Assembly (NCBI RefSeq): GCF_040939455.1
Contig: NC_134126.1
Span: forward strand, 3,406,375-3,470,374
DNA: 64,000 nucleotides
Source of the DNA: Microcebus murinus
Taxonomy: Eukaryota; Chordata; Mammalia; Primates; Cheirogaleidae
Direction: 5' to 3'
Part shown: positions 22,880-35,910 of the stretch, one piece after another
How positions within the stretch are numbered: the stretch's first letter is position 1
Layout: every line of letters begins with the position of its first letter
The notes under the pieces: model-generated
What the model saw: the letters and a program-made list of their open reading frames with translations, nothing else
The model's database searches: none
What the model was told of the DNA's origin: nothing
Position numbers and translations under genes: made by a program

Positions 22880-24220
22880 CTTGCATGCCTCATAATTTTT
22901 GTTGAAAACTGGATGTTTTAGATAATATATTGTTTTAACAATGAATCCCTATTTCCCTTTTTTTAGGGTTATTGTTGCATCTTTTTATTTTTTTTGTTTG
23001 TATTTTTTTGTTGTTTGTTTAGTAATTTACATCAGTTATGCCTTGATAAAGTAGTAAAAAGTAAATAATTTAGTGAGTCATATAAATTAAACCAAATTGG
23101 CTATCCGTCAAAAAATTTTGAAGCTCATTAACACACACGTGTGAAATTACTACCCAGACTACTTTGTATATGTTTGGAATTTTAACAATAAAATTGAAAT
23201 ATGTATTAACACATTAACCTTTGTTTAGCTATTGGAACTGTTGCAGTGGATTGAATCAAACAAAATATATTCAACTACGAGGTCTTAATAATACTCAGGA
23301 AAATAAACAGGCAGACAAGAAAACCTCATTGGTTAACCATGGAAGTTCCTAGGCAGCAATTCATTATTCTGAAAATAATTAATTACTTTTAAAATACAAA
23401 GGCTATTTCTATATCCTATCCTATCCTATCCTATGCTTTCCCACTCCTCATTTAATTCTCACTTTTTTCAAAGGTTCTCATGTTCAGAGTTTACAAAGTC
23501 AGAGTTTTAAAAGAATTAAAATTGTAAATCAGCCATGTCTTGCCTCACTTCTCCCTGAGCCTGCTGATTACCAATCTCCAGAGAAAAATTTCTCAAGTAT
23601 TTTAGCTATAACTTGTGGTTTTACCTTGATATTTCCAAATAATATTATTATAGGGTTTTATTAATCTTTTAATTTTAAACAATCTCTTGGGGCCTCTTAC
23701 TTTGGAAATAAATATTTCGCTTTCATATACTTAACCTTCAACATTGACAAGTCCTTGTCCTTGCAAGCCACGTGCACTCCTCAACATTAGAACTTGCAGA
23801 CGCGCGTGTGCCTTCGAGTTCAGAAGGGATACACGCAGTGTAGGACACTATGATATCCTTATTGCAAAACTTTTTATCCTCTTGGGAATGAGATACTAAT
23901 TCCTTATATTTCCCATTTTTTATTTTGTGCGCACTTCTGTGGTAGAAGGATAAATTTGTATTTCACATTATCAAATACATCAGTTGTCAATTTTATTTTT
24001 TTATTTCTTTCTGGGAAGTATACCGCTATAATCATCCACCTTTTTGATTTCAGACCTACTAAATTACTGTCTTTGTGGTATCCCCATTTGCTTTCATTTC
24101 GAGGTGTTTCGTTCATCCCTTTTTAATTTTATTTTTCCCGGCATCTATGAGTTCTACTTTTTGATTTATTCCTTCATCTTGATAGTGCAAAAAGTTCATC
24201 AGATTTCAACAAATAGTACT
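22880..24220. other. AT-rich intergenic DNA
   Basis: AT-rich sequence with a short (CCTAT)n run at 23413-23434 and a small CpG cluster near 23770-23835. No gene is supported. Confidence 0.5.
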
Positions 24221-24499
24221 GAGGAACTAAAGGTTTTTTTTGTATTTTTTGCTTGTCTGAAAAAAAATCTCTATTTTACCTTCACTTTTGATATATAATT
24301 TAGCTGGCTATACAAATTCAATTTCTATATAATTTTCCCTCACAAATTTTAAAGTTATTTTCTATTATCTTCTTGCTTCCAGTGGCATTGTAAAGAAATG
24401 CAATGAATTTTGAGTATTAATTTTTCTCAATTGATCTATTTACTCACATGCTCAAGTTCATAAGATCTTCATTTAGATTTTAGTATTCTGAAATTCCCA

Positions 24500-24710
24500 G
24501 CAATGTTCAATGTTCATAGCTTCAAATTCCAACTGCAGTGTTTACAGGCCTGGTGACCTGAGTATGCACAGGTTATTTAACTTTCTACTTCAGATACATT
24601 GTCAATACTTGAGGGCAATGATACTTATCTCAGTTGTATTGTGTGGATTAAGTATGATAATCAATGTCAGTGTTGTGCCTAATTCGTAACACATCCTAAC
24701 TCGCCTGAGA
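24500..24710 (+). mobile_element. MIR-like SINE
   Basis: The order 'caggcctggtgacctgagta', 'ggttatttaactttct', 'gaggattaag'-like 'gtggattaagtatgataatc' and 'gttgtgcctaattcgtaa' matches a MIR core and 3' end. Old and inert. Confidence 0.5.
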
Positions 24711-26005
24711 TAAAAAATCTCCTTGGAATAATACTTCAAAGTTTTGAAAATAATTGTTTAACAGGTCAAACTTATTTATATTTCTATAAAGAAAAGTAGA
24801 CACTAATGATCCTAGAGGAATTCTGTAATATAACTTATTATTTGTGTTTGAGTAAATATTTCTTTGAACAAGACTTAGTTGAAAGGCACTAGAAGGAAAT
24901 GGACAAAGCCCATATTTTACTATTTTTTTATTCTAAATATTGGAGAGTCTCTGATATTTTCAAATGGGTCTGGCTGTGGTCCTTCAGCAAGAAAGATGAA
25001 ATTGCCCCAACAATTAAATTTCTGTGAGGGTAATGGCTAATGAAGTGGGTTCAACATCACAGCCCAGATCATCATAAAAAGCAGATTCACACACAAACAC
25101 ACACACACACACACACACCCCTCCTGTTCCAGCTATGTGAGCACAGTGGATGTGCTTAAGGGTGAATGATTAAGATTTTTTTTAAGTTGGCACCTGAGAT
25201 AGATGTGAAGTACGAATGACTTGGATTGACTGTGAAATAATAAATTGACACTTTCTCAAAAAACACCATCATGGTGTGTTCAAGGATCTAGTTGATTTCT
25301 CGGCATGAGAAATGCAAGACTTTGATAGACCAAGGTAAAGAATTACCAGAGCTGCTATAACTCTTACTATAATCTAACATTAGATAACTAAAAATCCTCT
25401 TTCTCTTCCTTTATAACATGAGAATTGACAGCCAGACCATTATCTTAATAACAACAACCATATAATACTTGAAAAATATTGTACAAATTCAAATAAATGA
25501 ATGAGAAAACAAACAAATTTTGTAAAGCTGGTCAGTTGAACTATCCAATGTGAGTTGGTTAATGGAAATACTTATTCCAGGTACAACAATGAGATAATGC
25601 ATTCTTAGAACCCAAGAAGTAATGAACTGAAACTGGCTTTGAGTGTATGATTTGAAATTGAAAATTTAGTAGTTCCCCAAAGTTGTAAGAGTGTACGTAG
25701 AAGTAAACCGGCGCTAAACATGCCTGCTAGGGGCTGCTGCTGTGCATGGAGGGAACGGCTGGAGCAGAATGAGCGAACCCGACGTCTGAAAGAGAACGCA
25801 TCAGTGGAAACACAAAAAAACAGGCTACTAAAAAAAAAATGTCTTTTCCTCTTTCTCCAAATTAAAAATGGTTGAATGGATTAAGAATTTCCTCATTAAT
25901 TTTTATTTGAATTTGTATTATGCATTTTTCCAAATAAAGGGAAGTTAGTTTTAGGAAAAAAATATAAGAGAATGAAACCTTATAAATGGATCAACTTGCA
26001 AACTA
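24711..26005. other. AT-rich intergenic DNA
   Basis: AT-rich sequence. It holds a (CA)n microsatellite at 25089-25118 and a small GC-richer patch at about 25700-25800 that I do not recognise. No gene is supported. Confidence 0.5.
25089..25118. repeat. (CA)n microsatellite
   Basis: A CA dinucleotide run with one interruption (acaaac). Confidence 0.95.
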
Positions 26006-26322
26006 GAGTAGAAAATTCTGATCAATTATGAAGCCAGTTTTACTCTAACAAAACCCCTTACCCCACAAACATATCACAAGAAAACAAAACTATGCACTTA
26101 TATTTTATGAAGATGGATACAAATATCCATTAAAAATACTAGTAAACTGAATTCATCAACATATACAAAGGATTATACACCATGATCAGTGAGATTTATC
26201 TTGGGAAAGCAAGATTTGTTTAACATTAATTAATCAATTGATGTAATACATAATATCAAGAGGATGAATGATAAAAATCACATAATCCATTTAGTGGATG
26301 CAGAAAAAGCATTTTAAAAATA

Positions 26323-27178
26323 CAACTCAGGAAAATCAGCAAGAAAAAAATCAAACAACCCCTTTATAAAGCGTGCAAAGGACATGAACAAAACTTTTCA
26401 AAAGAAGACAAAATAATGGCCAATCATCAGGGAAATGCAAACCAAATGCAAACCAAAACCATGATGAGATATCACTTAACTTCAGTGAGAATGGCTTTTA
26501 TCAAAAAGTCCCCAAATAATAAATGTTGGTGTAGATGCGGAGATATAGGAACACTCATACATTGCATGTGGGACTGCAAACTAGTACAACCTCTATGGAA
26601 AGTAATATGGAGATACCTCAAAGAGCTACAAGTATATCTACCATTTGATCCAGCAATCCCATTACTGGGCATCTACCCAAAGGAAGAAAAGACACTCTAT
26701 GAAGAAGACATCTGGACTAGAATGTTTATAGCAGCACAATTCGCAATTGCAAAGATGTGGAAATAGCCTAAGTGCCCATCAATACATAAGTGGATTAGTA
26801 AAATATGGTATGTATACCATGGAGTTCTACTCAGCCATGTAAAACAGTGGTGACCTAGCACCTCTTGTATTATCTTGGATAGAGCTGGAGCCCATTCTAC
26901 CAAGTGAAGTATCCCAAGAATGGAAAAACAAGCACCACATGTACTCACCATCAACTTGGTATTAACTGATCAACACCTAAGTGCACATATAGTAGTAACA
27001 TTCATCGGGCGTCAGGCAGGTGGGAGGGAAGAGAAGGAAATGGGTATAGTCACACCTAATGGTGCAGTGTGCACCATCTGGGGAATGGACATGCTTAAAT
27101 CTCTGACTTGAGTAGTGCAAAGGCAATATATGTAACCTAAACATTTGTAACCCTGTAATATGCTAAATTAAAAAAAAT
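26323..27178 (+). mobile_element. Younger L1 3' fragment nested in older L1
   Basis: Close to copy 1 from about 8905 to its 3' end. The ORF2 C terminus is recognisable, with 'KCWCRCGDIGTLIHCMWDCK' at about 26521-26580 keeping the Cys and His positions of the family. It ends with the standard 3' UTR and 'ctgtaatatgctaaatt' before an A-rich tail. It is severely 5'-truncated, as most L1 insertions are, and lies inside the RT region of the older L1. Confidence 0.85.
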
Positions 27179-27966
27179 AGTAAACAATTGCAATGTCCAT
27201 TCATAATACAAAAATCAATAAACTAAGAAGGAAAGAGAATTTCTTCAGTTTTATAAAAGCCATTATGTGAAATCCTCAGCTAATGTCATATCTATTGTGA
27301 AATCCTAATATATTTCTCCTTATTATCAAGAACAAGATAAGGCATTTGCTCCTGTCATTTGTAGTCAGCATTGTACTAGAAATTCTAGCCAGGGCAATCA
27401 GTCAAGAAAAAGAAATAAAAGGCATGTGCATTGTAAAAGAAAGGTAAAATTATCTTTATTTGCAGATGGAATGATCTTGTATACAGAACATCCTAAGCAA
27501 CCAAAGAAAAGCTATTACAAATAATAAAGTCAATAAATTGCAGGTCACATACAAAAGTTGATTGTGTTTTAATACACTAGAAATGGGCAAATAGAAAATG
27601 AAAAATAATCATTATAATTCTGCTTACAATAGCATGAAAAAGGATAAATACTAGGGATACATTATAGAAAAGAAATACAAAATTTATTTTCTAAAACCTG
27701 AAAAATATTGTGAAAAGAAATTAAGAGCTAAATAAATGAAAAGACAAAATCTCATATCCATAGCTTTCATAGCTTGGGAGACTTAATATTGTTAAGCTGA
27801 AAAAACACCCAAATGTGAACTACAGATCTGATGCAATTCCTAGCTGCAAATTCCAGCTGTTATTATTTTTCCAGAAACTGACAAGGTGGTCCTAAAATTC
27901 ATATAGAAATTCAAGAAACTTAGGACCACCAAAATAATCTTGAGAAAGAATTATGGAATTGTAGAA

Positions 27967-28902
27967 TTCACAATTTGCAATTATGGATAACAGACTTAAA
28001 CCTAAGGCATGAAACCTTAAGAATCCTAGGAGATGTTGGGAAAACCCTTTCAGACATTGGCCCTAGGCAAAGAATTCTTGAAGAAGACCCCCAAAGCAAT
28101 CACTGCAGCAACAAAAATAAAGAAATGGGACCTGATCAAATTAAAAAGCTTCTGCACAGCCAAGGAAACTATCATTAGAGCCAATAGACAACCTACAGAG
28201 TGGGAGAAAATATTTACTCTCTGCACATCTGATAAAGGTCTAATAACAAGAAGCTATCTAGAACTTAAAAGAAGCAACAAGAAAAATCAAACAACCCCAT
28301 TAATAAATGGGCAATAGAAATGAACAGAAACTTTTCCAAAGAAGACAGAATAATGGCCAGCATATAAAAAAATGCTCAACATCTCTAATGATTAGAGAAA
28401 TGCAAATCAAAACCACAATGAGAACCACCTAACCCCAGTGAGAATGGCCTCTATCAAAAAAAATCCCCAAACAACAAATGCTGGCGAGGATGTGGAAACA
28501 ACCGAAGTGCCCGTCAATTCATGAATGGATTATTAAAATTTGGTATATGTTTACAATGGAATATTACTCAATTCTAAGAAATGACAGTGAGCTAGCAACG
28601 TTCATATTATCCTAGATTGAGCTTAAGCCCATAATCCAAAGTGAGGTGACACAAGATCGGAAGAATGGGCTCCACATGTTCTCGCCATCAAATTGGTACT
28701 GACTGATTAACACTATGGTGCTCAAATGGTGGTGGTGCTCACCAGGGATCCAGGGTTGGGAGGGAGTAGACTCACAACTGAGGGATGCGGTGAGCATTGT
28801 GGAGGGGAAGGGCATACCTCTAACCCTTGCTAGGGAGAGGCAAAGATATAAAATGTAACCAAAATGTTTGTACTCTCATATTCCCGAAATAAAAAATAAA
28901 TA
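27967..28902 (+). mobile_element. Second younger L1 3' fragment nested in older L1
   Basis: Matches copy 1 from about 8617 ('ataacagacttaaacctaag') through the ORF2 C terminus, with an internal loss near 28490 that removes the Cys/His segment, and then a 3' UTR ending 'cccgaaataaaaaataaata'. The 3' UTR differs in detail from the first nested copy, so it is another subfamily. Confidence 0.78.
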
Positions 28903-30280
28903 AATATAAAACTTACTATAAAGCAACAGTAATCAAGGCAGTTCGATAACTGCATAAGCATAGACACAGAAAAATGGAATAAAATTGAAGTCCCAGAAAT
29001 ATGCTCTCATATTTATGCTCATTGACTTTCAAAAAAGATAATTCAAAGATAATTCAACAGTCTTTTTAACAAATGGTGCTGGGGCAGCTGGATGTCTATG
29101 TGCAAAATGATGAGGCTGGACTTCTTTATGTCATATACAGAGTAACCCAAAATAGAGCAGAGGCCTACATTAAGAGCTAAAACTATAATATTTGTAAAAT
29201 AAAACATAAACAGAATATTTGTGACTTCAGGATAGCAAAGGCAACAAACATGGCAACAAAACATAAATAACAAAAGAACAGTAGGTAAATTGTACTTTAT
29301 TAAATTTTTCATAAAAATTGCTTCAAATAACATTGAAAAGAAAGTGAAAAAGATGACCCACAGATGTAGAAAATATTTGCAAATATGATATCTGAGAAGA
29401 AACTTGTATGTAGAATATATAAAAAACATTTAAACCTCAATAATTAAAAGACAAATAACTGAATATTTTAAAATGGACAATAGATGTATCTCCAAAGAAG
29501 ACAGAAAATGTCCAATAAGCATATAAAATAAAATAGTGTTCAACATTATTAACCATTATGGAAATACAAGCCAAAAATCATAATGAAATATCATTTCACA
29601 CTCTAAAATTTAAAAAGACACATTAAAACAATGGTTGGTAAGAATGCAGAGAAAAATAGAAACATCATACATTGTTGGTAGGATTGTAAAATAGTAAAGC
29701 CTTTTTGAAAATATTCTACAATTCTTTAAAAACTTCATTGCAAAACAAATTGCTGACATACCCATTCCTGAGTACCTCCCCAAAGCAAATGAAAACAGAC
29801 GTCCATACAAAAACATGTACCCAAATATTCATAGCATTGCTATTCATATTATCTAAAAAGTGGAAATAATCCAAATATCTGCCAAAGTGATGAGTGGATA
29901 AATAAAATGTAGCATATTCATACAGTGTAACATATTATTTGGCAATAAAAAGGAATAAAGGTACATCCTACACCATGGACGGATCTTGAAAGCATTATGC
30001 TACATGAAAGGAGTCACTTGCAGAAGACTCCATATTTTATGATTACACTTGCATGAAAAGCCCAGAATAGTTATATCCATTGATATGGAATATGCAGTTG
30101 TGGTTCTTGGTGGGAAAAGGAAATGGGAGTGAATGCTGATAAATACAGGGTTTTCTTTAAAGTCATGAAAATATTCTAAGATTAGATAGTGCTTATGGTT
30201 GCACCAGCTGTTAAACCACTGAATTATATATTTTAAAAGGGTAAATTTTAGGGGTGTGTGTTTGTGTGTCTGTGTGTGTA

Positions 30281-33200
30281 CAGAGAGAAAGAAAATTCTG
30301 TTTCCTTCAAGATAATGTGAGGCAATGTTCCATCTTTTTGTTGTTCTATTAATAATATGAACTCAATAAGGTAATATATGCAATATATCTAGTAGAATGA
30401 CTTATTTATTTCAGAATATAAATATACCTGGTCATTGGTTTTCTCCTTCCTTCTTCCTAATTCTTTTTTTCCTATTATTACTTCCTATCATTTGTATTAT
30501 TATTATGATACCCATCTATTTCTTCTGTGAAAACTGGTAGTATTTTAAAACTTAATTTTTATTTCCTACTCAATTGTTTTCTCTGCTGACCATTCATGTA
30601 TTAATCAACAAATTTGAGTTCTTACAAAGTGAAAATTTATTTTACTATATTTAGTGACCTAAAGATGTTTAACAAAAGCCAGTAAGGTCCAGGCATTTTC
30701 AATGAAGGCTGTGACATAAGACATACACACACTCTCTGTCTGGAAGAGACATTAGGACACATTATAATGAAAGATACAGGACTAGAGAGAGGTCAGACAA
30801 ACTAATTAAAAAAGTGGGTTCTAGACCTAGTTATAAAACCAGCTTACTTTGACCCCACAGCAATGTAATAATTCTTTATCTTTATGTCCTCTAATGTAAA
30901 CATACATGTATATATAGTACATATATTAATGGAGTATCTCCAAAACCTTTTTCAACTAAATAATTTACATTTACACCTGCTTTGAAGAATGTATCTATAC
31001 ACAATATCACAACTATGAAGATAACCTGGTACTTTGAGAAAATGTACTATTATTCTCACAAACCTGCTTCTCCCCAGATATTTCCTGTCCAGTAACTGGC
31101 CACTACATTGTTGCTCTTTCTCAGGCCATAAATCATTGAATCATATTTGATTCCTGTTACTCAGTTCATTCAGCAAGTCGGATGAGCTTTATCTTTAATG
31201 TTTTGCTTTTGTATTGATATTCATCTGCCCATACTGAGATATAAATTCCATATGATCCAGAATTGATCTTTTTTTTCACTGCTCCCTCTCTATGCCTTGA
31301 ATGCTGCTTGCATCAAAACAAATAATAAACTTGTAAAACAGTCTTAAAATTAGGTTGGGCCCACAGGAATTCTCAATAACAATAGCATTTTTCTTTGACC
31401 CACATGCTATTGCAATCTTCAATATTTTTTCATGTAACCTCTTACTTATCATTTTGATTCCTCACTTTCATTTAGAAACTATGGGGGCGATTAAATGTGA
31501 ACTACCGAAAGTCACCCAATGTTTGTCAATTCAGAGAACATTTGGCTTCCTATACACTAGTGTTTCAAATGGTCAAGATATTATCTTCAATGTGATTATT
31601 TAATTGTAGTTTCAATAGTCTATTACATCATTCCAAAAAACTAGGCATTTCTGACAAATGGGATATCTGCAATGACTAGAAATCATGTGGGAATAGCTCA
31701 TTACATTCTTTTATTGTAAAGAAAATTCCCTGTTTAGATAATACTCTGACTCTATCATGAAAATTCATACTATTCAATAAGCGTACAGATAGTAGTGGTA
31801 AAAGGAACATGACAGGAGCAGAAAATGCATATAAAATGCTGAATGACCATTTAATTCAGTAAAGACAAAGTGTTGGCCTCCTCCAAAGAAATGGGTCCAA
31901 GTTTTGTCAATCAGCCTCCAGTAACTATTTGGTAACTATATTGAAGAATCAAATTTTATTGCTTCTTTACAACATTTTGAATCTTGGAAAAGGTGTATTT
32001 GTTTTTTGAGTTCATACCTAGCAGCAATCCTAAGATGGTGTTCATTGGGCACTTCTGGTGGTCCTTCTATGACAAGAAATGTGCCCTTTACCTGTATATT
32101 TTCTTACCTACCCCAAACCACATCTTTGTTGAGAAATTATAAATAATGAGAGATATAGCCAATTTTTCACACTGGACATATATGTCCATTCTAAGGTCAT
32201 TCATGGACATTCTGTGCAATGATCTGAAGGCACAAAAGTGCTATTAGGATCTCTGCAAGCAAGTATTGAGAAGCTATTTGAAAAGAAAGATTGTAATTTA
32301 TCCCATTAAATCCAATGGACTTGAATATTTCTTTTAATGTCACAAGTGTTGGCAGAACGAAGGCTGACTTGGGGTTAGGAGAAGACATGATGCCAGTTTG
32401 AGCAACGTATCAGTTCTCAATCTGCATAGAACTTGCTCTTCTCTCATTTGTGAAGCATACTTAGAATCAATGTCTAAGTTTATTCCTTAGATTTTTGCCT
32501 ACATATGTTAGAAAAGTTTTAAAACACTTTATCTTGCACTTCCCCCTTTATGGTTTGACTTTTGGTGGCCATTCCTTCCCTTATCCCTTGACTTCACTAG
32601 AGAACCCATTCTATTAAAAGACTTAAACACAGAGGTGAGAGTCACAGGATACGAGACAATTTGGTCCCCTCCTTTTTCAGAAAACTGCACCTGCCAAGCA
32701 CCATCGGAGCCCATCAGAAGCGGGAGAGGGGACACAGTCTGCAAGGGGGATGTAATGTGAGCTTTCCATCCGAGTGCTCGTGCTACCTGTTCCAAATCTG
32801 AAGATTCCAATCTTATCCTGTAGATGGACTACTTTCCTTACGGGACACCTAGCAGGACTCCAAATGTAACTGATATGATCTACAACCCAGCAGGATCAAC
32901 ACATCAATGCTGCATTTTGGTTTTCAGGTATCTCGGTCTTGCAGCTTCAAGAGATAAGAGATTCTTTTTATCACTACTATAGAAAGTTTCTTGGTTCCTA
33001 CCAGTGCCTTAAGCTACCATTTGAACTTCTGTTCTCTTTTTAAAGTCTCCTAATTTTTGAGGCTGCACCCCACTTGATTCACAGTCCTTGATTTTATCCT
33101 TTGTTCACACTTGAATAGTAGTGATGATGTAGTCCCCATAATCTTAAATTGCAATTCTTCATTCCAGATGATCGCAAAGAACAATTAATTTTCTCTTGCT

Positions 33201-33640
33201 ACCATAAATCAAGGCTTACTACATTTCTGTTGAGGTATATTAACGTGACTATGACTGACTAGCTAACAGCATAATCAATTCAAAATTAACTACATTTTTC
33301 TATGAGTTTTTTTTGCTATAATGCAGTCTGGCAATTAGGCCTGTGTAATAGTTGTCAGGGAGCTGGGAGATAGGACTTTTAAAGTGATTGCTGTTTCTAT
33401 AGTTGAAGATGGGGCCATGCCTCACAGTAAGTCTTAGTTATTAGGGAACTGTTTCAAATGGAAAAGGTGGTTTGAATGTTTAACAAACAAAAATACCAAA
33501 TATCTATGAAAATTAAACTCCTTTGTATGATAGACAATGCCTTTATTACCACAGCCTGTTTGCATGTCCTATTTTATCTTCTACCTCTCATTATTAAGTG
33601 GGCTTGATTGCCACTATGGGAAGAAGATGCTGAGAACTAC
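30281..33640. other. AT-rich intergenic DNA
   Basis: About 3.3 kb of mostly single-copy AT-rich sequence. A slightly GC-richer stretch at 32520-32830 has a minus-strand open frame of 93 codons that begins with TTG, lacks an ATG and matches no family I know. I do not call a gene. Old repeats may be present below visual detection. Confidence 0.5.
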
Positions 33641-33860
33641 GCAGCTATCTCCTTGCACGGCTCCGCACCAGCCCCTGCACTAAGAGAGTTGACCAAACTC
33701 TAACACGGCTTCCAACTGCCAGGACTGCACCTCGCGACGCCCCCGCCCGGAAAATGCCTGTCTGAAGACGGTCCACGCTGCCGGCACAACGTGCTATTTG
33801 TTCCGGCCAAGCCTGACCACCAGGCCCTGACCACCCTTCTCCAGAGCATTTGCTACAGAG
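33641..33860. other. Single-copy GC-rich left shoulder of the GC island
   Basis: The composition jumps within about 40 bases from AT-rich to CpG-rich. This shoulder is not tandemly repeated. I cannot assign it to a gene or repeat family. It leads directly into the C-rich array. Confidence 0.6.
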
Positions 33861-34548
33861 CTGGGTCTCCCGCCCCCGCTGCCCCACCGCCCCCGCCGCC
33901 CCCGCCCCGCCCCCGCTGCCCCACCGCCCCCGCGGCCCCCGCCCCCGCCGCCCCCGCTGCCCCACCGCCCCCGCCGCCCCCACCGCCCCCGCCGCCCCGC
34001 CCCCGCCGCCCCGCCCCCACCGCCCCCGCCCCCACCGCCCCCACCGCCCCCGCCGCCCCCGCTGCCCCACCGCCCCCGCCCCCACCGCCCCCGCCGCCCC
34101 GCCCCCGCCGCCCCCGCCGCCCCTGCCCCCACCGCCCCCGCCGCCCCGCCCCCACCGCCCCCGTCGCCCCGCCCCCACCGCCCCCGCCGCCCCCACCGCC
34201 CCCACCGCCCCTGCCCCGCCGCCCCTGCCCCGCCGCCCCCACCGCCCCCACCGCCCCCACCGCCCCTGCCCCGCCGCCCCTGCCCCGCCGCCCCGCCCCA
34301 CCCCGCCCCCCCCCGCCCCCGCCTACCCCTGCCGCTCGCCCCCGCCCCCGCCCCCGCCCCCACCGCCCCCTGTTGCCCCTGCCGCCCCCTGTTGCCCCTT
34401 CCACCCCCTGTTGCCCCCGCCGCTCTCCCCCGCCATCCCCGCCGCCCTGCCCCACCCCGCCCCCATCCCCGCCGCCCCCGCCTGCCCCTGCTGCTCTCCC
34501 CCGCTGCCCTGCCCCGCCCCCCTGCCCCGCCCCCACCCCTGCCGCCTC

Positions 34549-34633
34549 GTTGCCCCTGCCGCCCCGTTGCCCCTGCCGCCCCGTTGCCCCTGCCGCCCCG
34601 TTGCCCCTGCCGCCCCGTTGCCCCTGCCGTCCC
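34549..34633. repeat. 17-bp tandem sub-array
   Basis: Five copies of a 17-bp unit, gttgcccctgccgcccc. The start of the unit falls at 34549, 34566, 34583, 34600 and 34617. It shows that local unequal exchange or slippage has homogenised this part of the C-rich array. Confidence 0.93.
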
Positions 34634-35389
34634 CCGCCCTGCCCCGCCACCCCCCGCCCTGCCCCGCCACCCCCACCGCCCTGCCCCGCCACCCCCACCG
34701 CCCTGCCCCCACCGCCCTGCCCCCTGCTGCACCGCCTGCCGCTTGCCCCCGCCGCCCCCACCACCCTGCCCTGCCTCCACCCCCACCGCCCTGCCCCCCG
34801 CCGCCCTGTCCCCCGCCGCCCTGTCCCCCGCTGCCCCCTATTGCCCCTGCCGCTCTCCCCCGCCGCCCCCGCCCTGCCCCCACCGCCGCCCCCGCCCTGC
34901 CCCCACCGCCACCCCCGCCCCCGCCGCCCTGTCCCCTGCCGCCCTGTCCCCTGCCGCCCCTTGTTGCCCCTGCGGCTCACACCACCCCCACGCCCCCCTT
35001 GCACCTCCCCCCACCACTTCCCCCTGTGCCCCGCCCCACCACCCTGCCACCCCTGCCGCCCCACCACCCTGCCACCCCTGCCGCCCCTGCCACTCCCCCC
35101 GCAACCCTCCACCGCTCACCCCCCACCCCGCCCCCCCTGCCGCTCCTCCCCCCTCCCTCGCCACCATGCTCCCTGCCGCCCCCGCCACCACTCCACCCGT
35201 CTCCCCTGCCGCTTTCCCCTCCCACCACCACACTGCCGTCCCTGCCACTCCCCCACCACCCCTGCTGCCCCCCCTCTGGCCCCTGCCACCCTCCCCCTGC
35301 CGCCCCACTACCCTCCGCCACCCTGCTCCCCGCCCCCGCCCCCGCCCCCGCCCCCGCCCCCGCCCCCGCCCCCGCCCCCTGCCCCCGCC

Positions 35390-35470
35390 CCCTGCCCCCG
35401 CCCCCTGCCCCCGCCCCCTGCCCCCGCCCCCTGCCTCCACCCCCTGCCTCCGCCCCCTGCCTCCGCCCCT
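35390..35470. repeat. 13-bp tandem sub-array
   Basis: About six copies of a 13-bp unit, ctgcccccgcccc, with the central T spaced by 13 bases (for example 35406, 35419, 35432). Later copies carry C to T changes. Confidence 0.85.
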
Positions 35471-35600
35471 GCCCCCTGCCGCCCCGCCCCCCTCCGCTCC
35501 CCCACCCCCCCTCCGCTCCCCCACCCCACCCCCCGCTCCCCCGCTGTCCCTGCCGCCCGCCCCCCTCGCCCCCCCCACCCCTGTGCCCCCCGCCCACCCC

Positions 35601-35905
35601 TGTGGAGGACCGTCCACCCAGAAGCTGGTGCCTGGTGCGGGAGAGGCGGGCAGCTGCCACGGGGCGCAGAGTCCGCGCTCAGAGCCGCCCTCGCCGCCCC
35701 CCCCCCCCGCCGGGCGGGAGGAGGCCTGTTCCGCGAGGACGCGGGACTCCGCGCTGCCACGGGACCGGTTCACACCGACCGGCCCGCGACGTCTCCCTCT
35801 TCCGAGTCTCCCGAGGCCCTGCTCTCCCGCTCCCGCATTCTGCGTTTAAGGCCCCCGCATTGCCTGTGCGGGATGCGAATGGAGCTGGCGTCCGCCTCCG
35901 CCCGC
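35601..35905. other. Single-copy CpG-rich core of the GC island
   Basis: About 300 bases of high-complexity, CpG-dense sequence between the C-rich array and the G-rich minisatellite. It has no tandem structure except a 13-C run near 35698-35711. By composition it would score as a CpG island. I see no TATA box or recognisable first exon. The strand asymmetry changes sign here: C-rich on the left, G-rich on the right. It may be a promoter-like or origin-like element, but that is inference. Confidence 0.6.
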
Positions 35906-35910
35906 GGATG

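Larger units (their letters stand above)
26010..30280 (+). mobile_element. Old LINE-1 interrupted by two younger L1 3' ends
   Basis: Three blocks of one diverged L1, all plus strand, appear in order. At 26010-26322 is the RT region around 'aaaggattatacaccatgat' and 'gtggatgcagaaaaagcatt'. At 27180-27965 is the next RT region (antisense-free 'gccagggcaatcagtcaag' and 'tatttgcagatggaatgatc', where the FADD-type motif sits). At 28905-30280 are the ORF2 C terminus and 3' UTR ('accactgaattatatattt' near 30215). Younger, less diverged L1 3' ends occupy the two gaps. Frames are heavily broken. Confidence 0.8.
33868..35600. repeat. C-rich (CCCCCGCC)n-type low-complexity array
   Basis: About 1.7 kb in which the plus strand is almost purely C with regular G. 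Units are built from cccccgccg, cccccaccg and ccccgcc in changing mixtures. More regular sub-arrays are embedded: a 17-bp unit with five copies at about 34549-34633 and a 13-bp unit at about 35390-35470. The minus strand is a dense series of G runs and is expected to form G-quadruplexes. Very long open frames in all six directions come from the absence of A/T and hence of stop codons; they encode only Pro/Ala/Arg or Gly/Ala/Arg strings and are not genes. Confidence 0.95.

Noticed and set aside
32529..32810. 93-codon minus-strand frame, possibly a pseudogene
   Set aside because: It starts with TTG, has no ATG at the start and no recognised domain. A protein search would be needed; a clear hit to a known protein would revive it.
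34690..34715. Match to the human PRDM9 hotspot motif CCNCCNTNNCCNC in the C-rich array
   Set aside because: The motif is expected by chance in such C-rich DNA, and PRDM9 specificity changes fast, so the human motif cannot be applied to a lemur.
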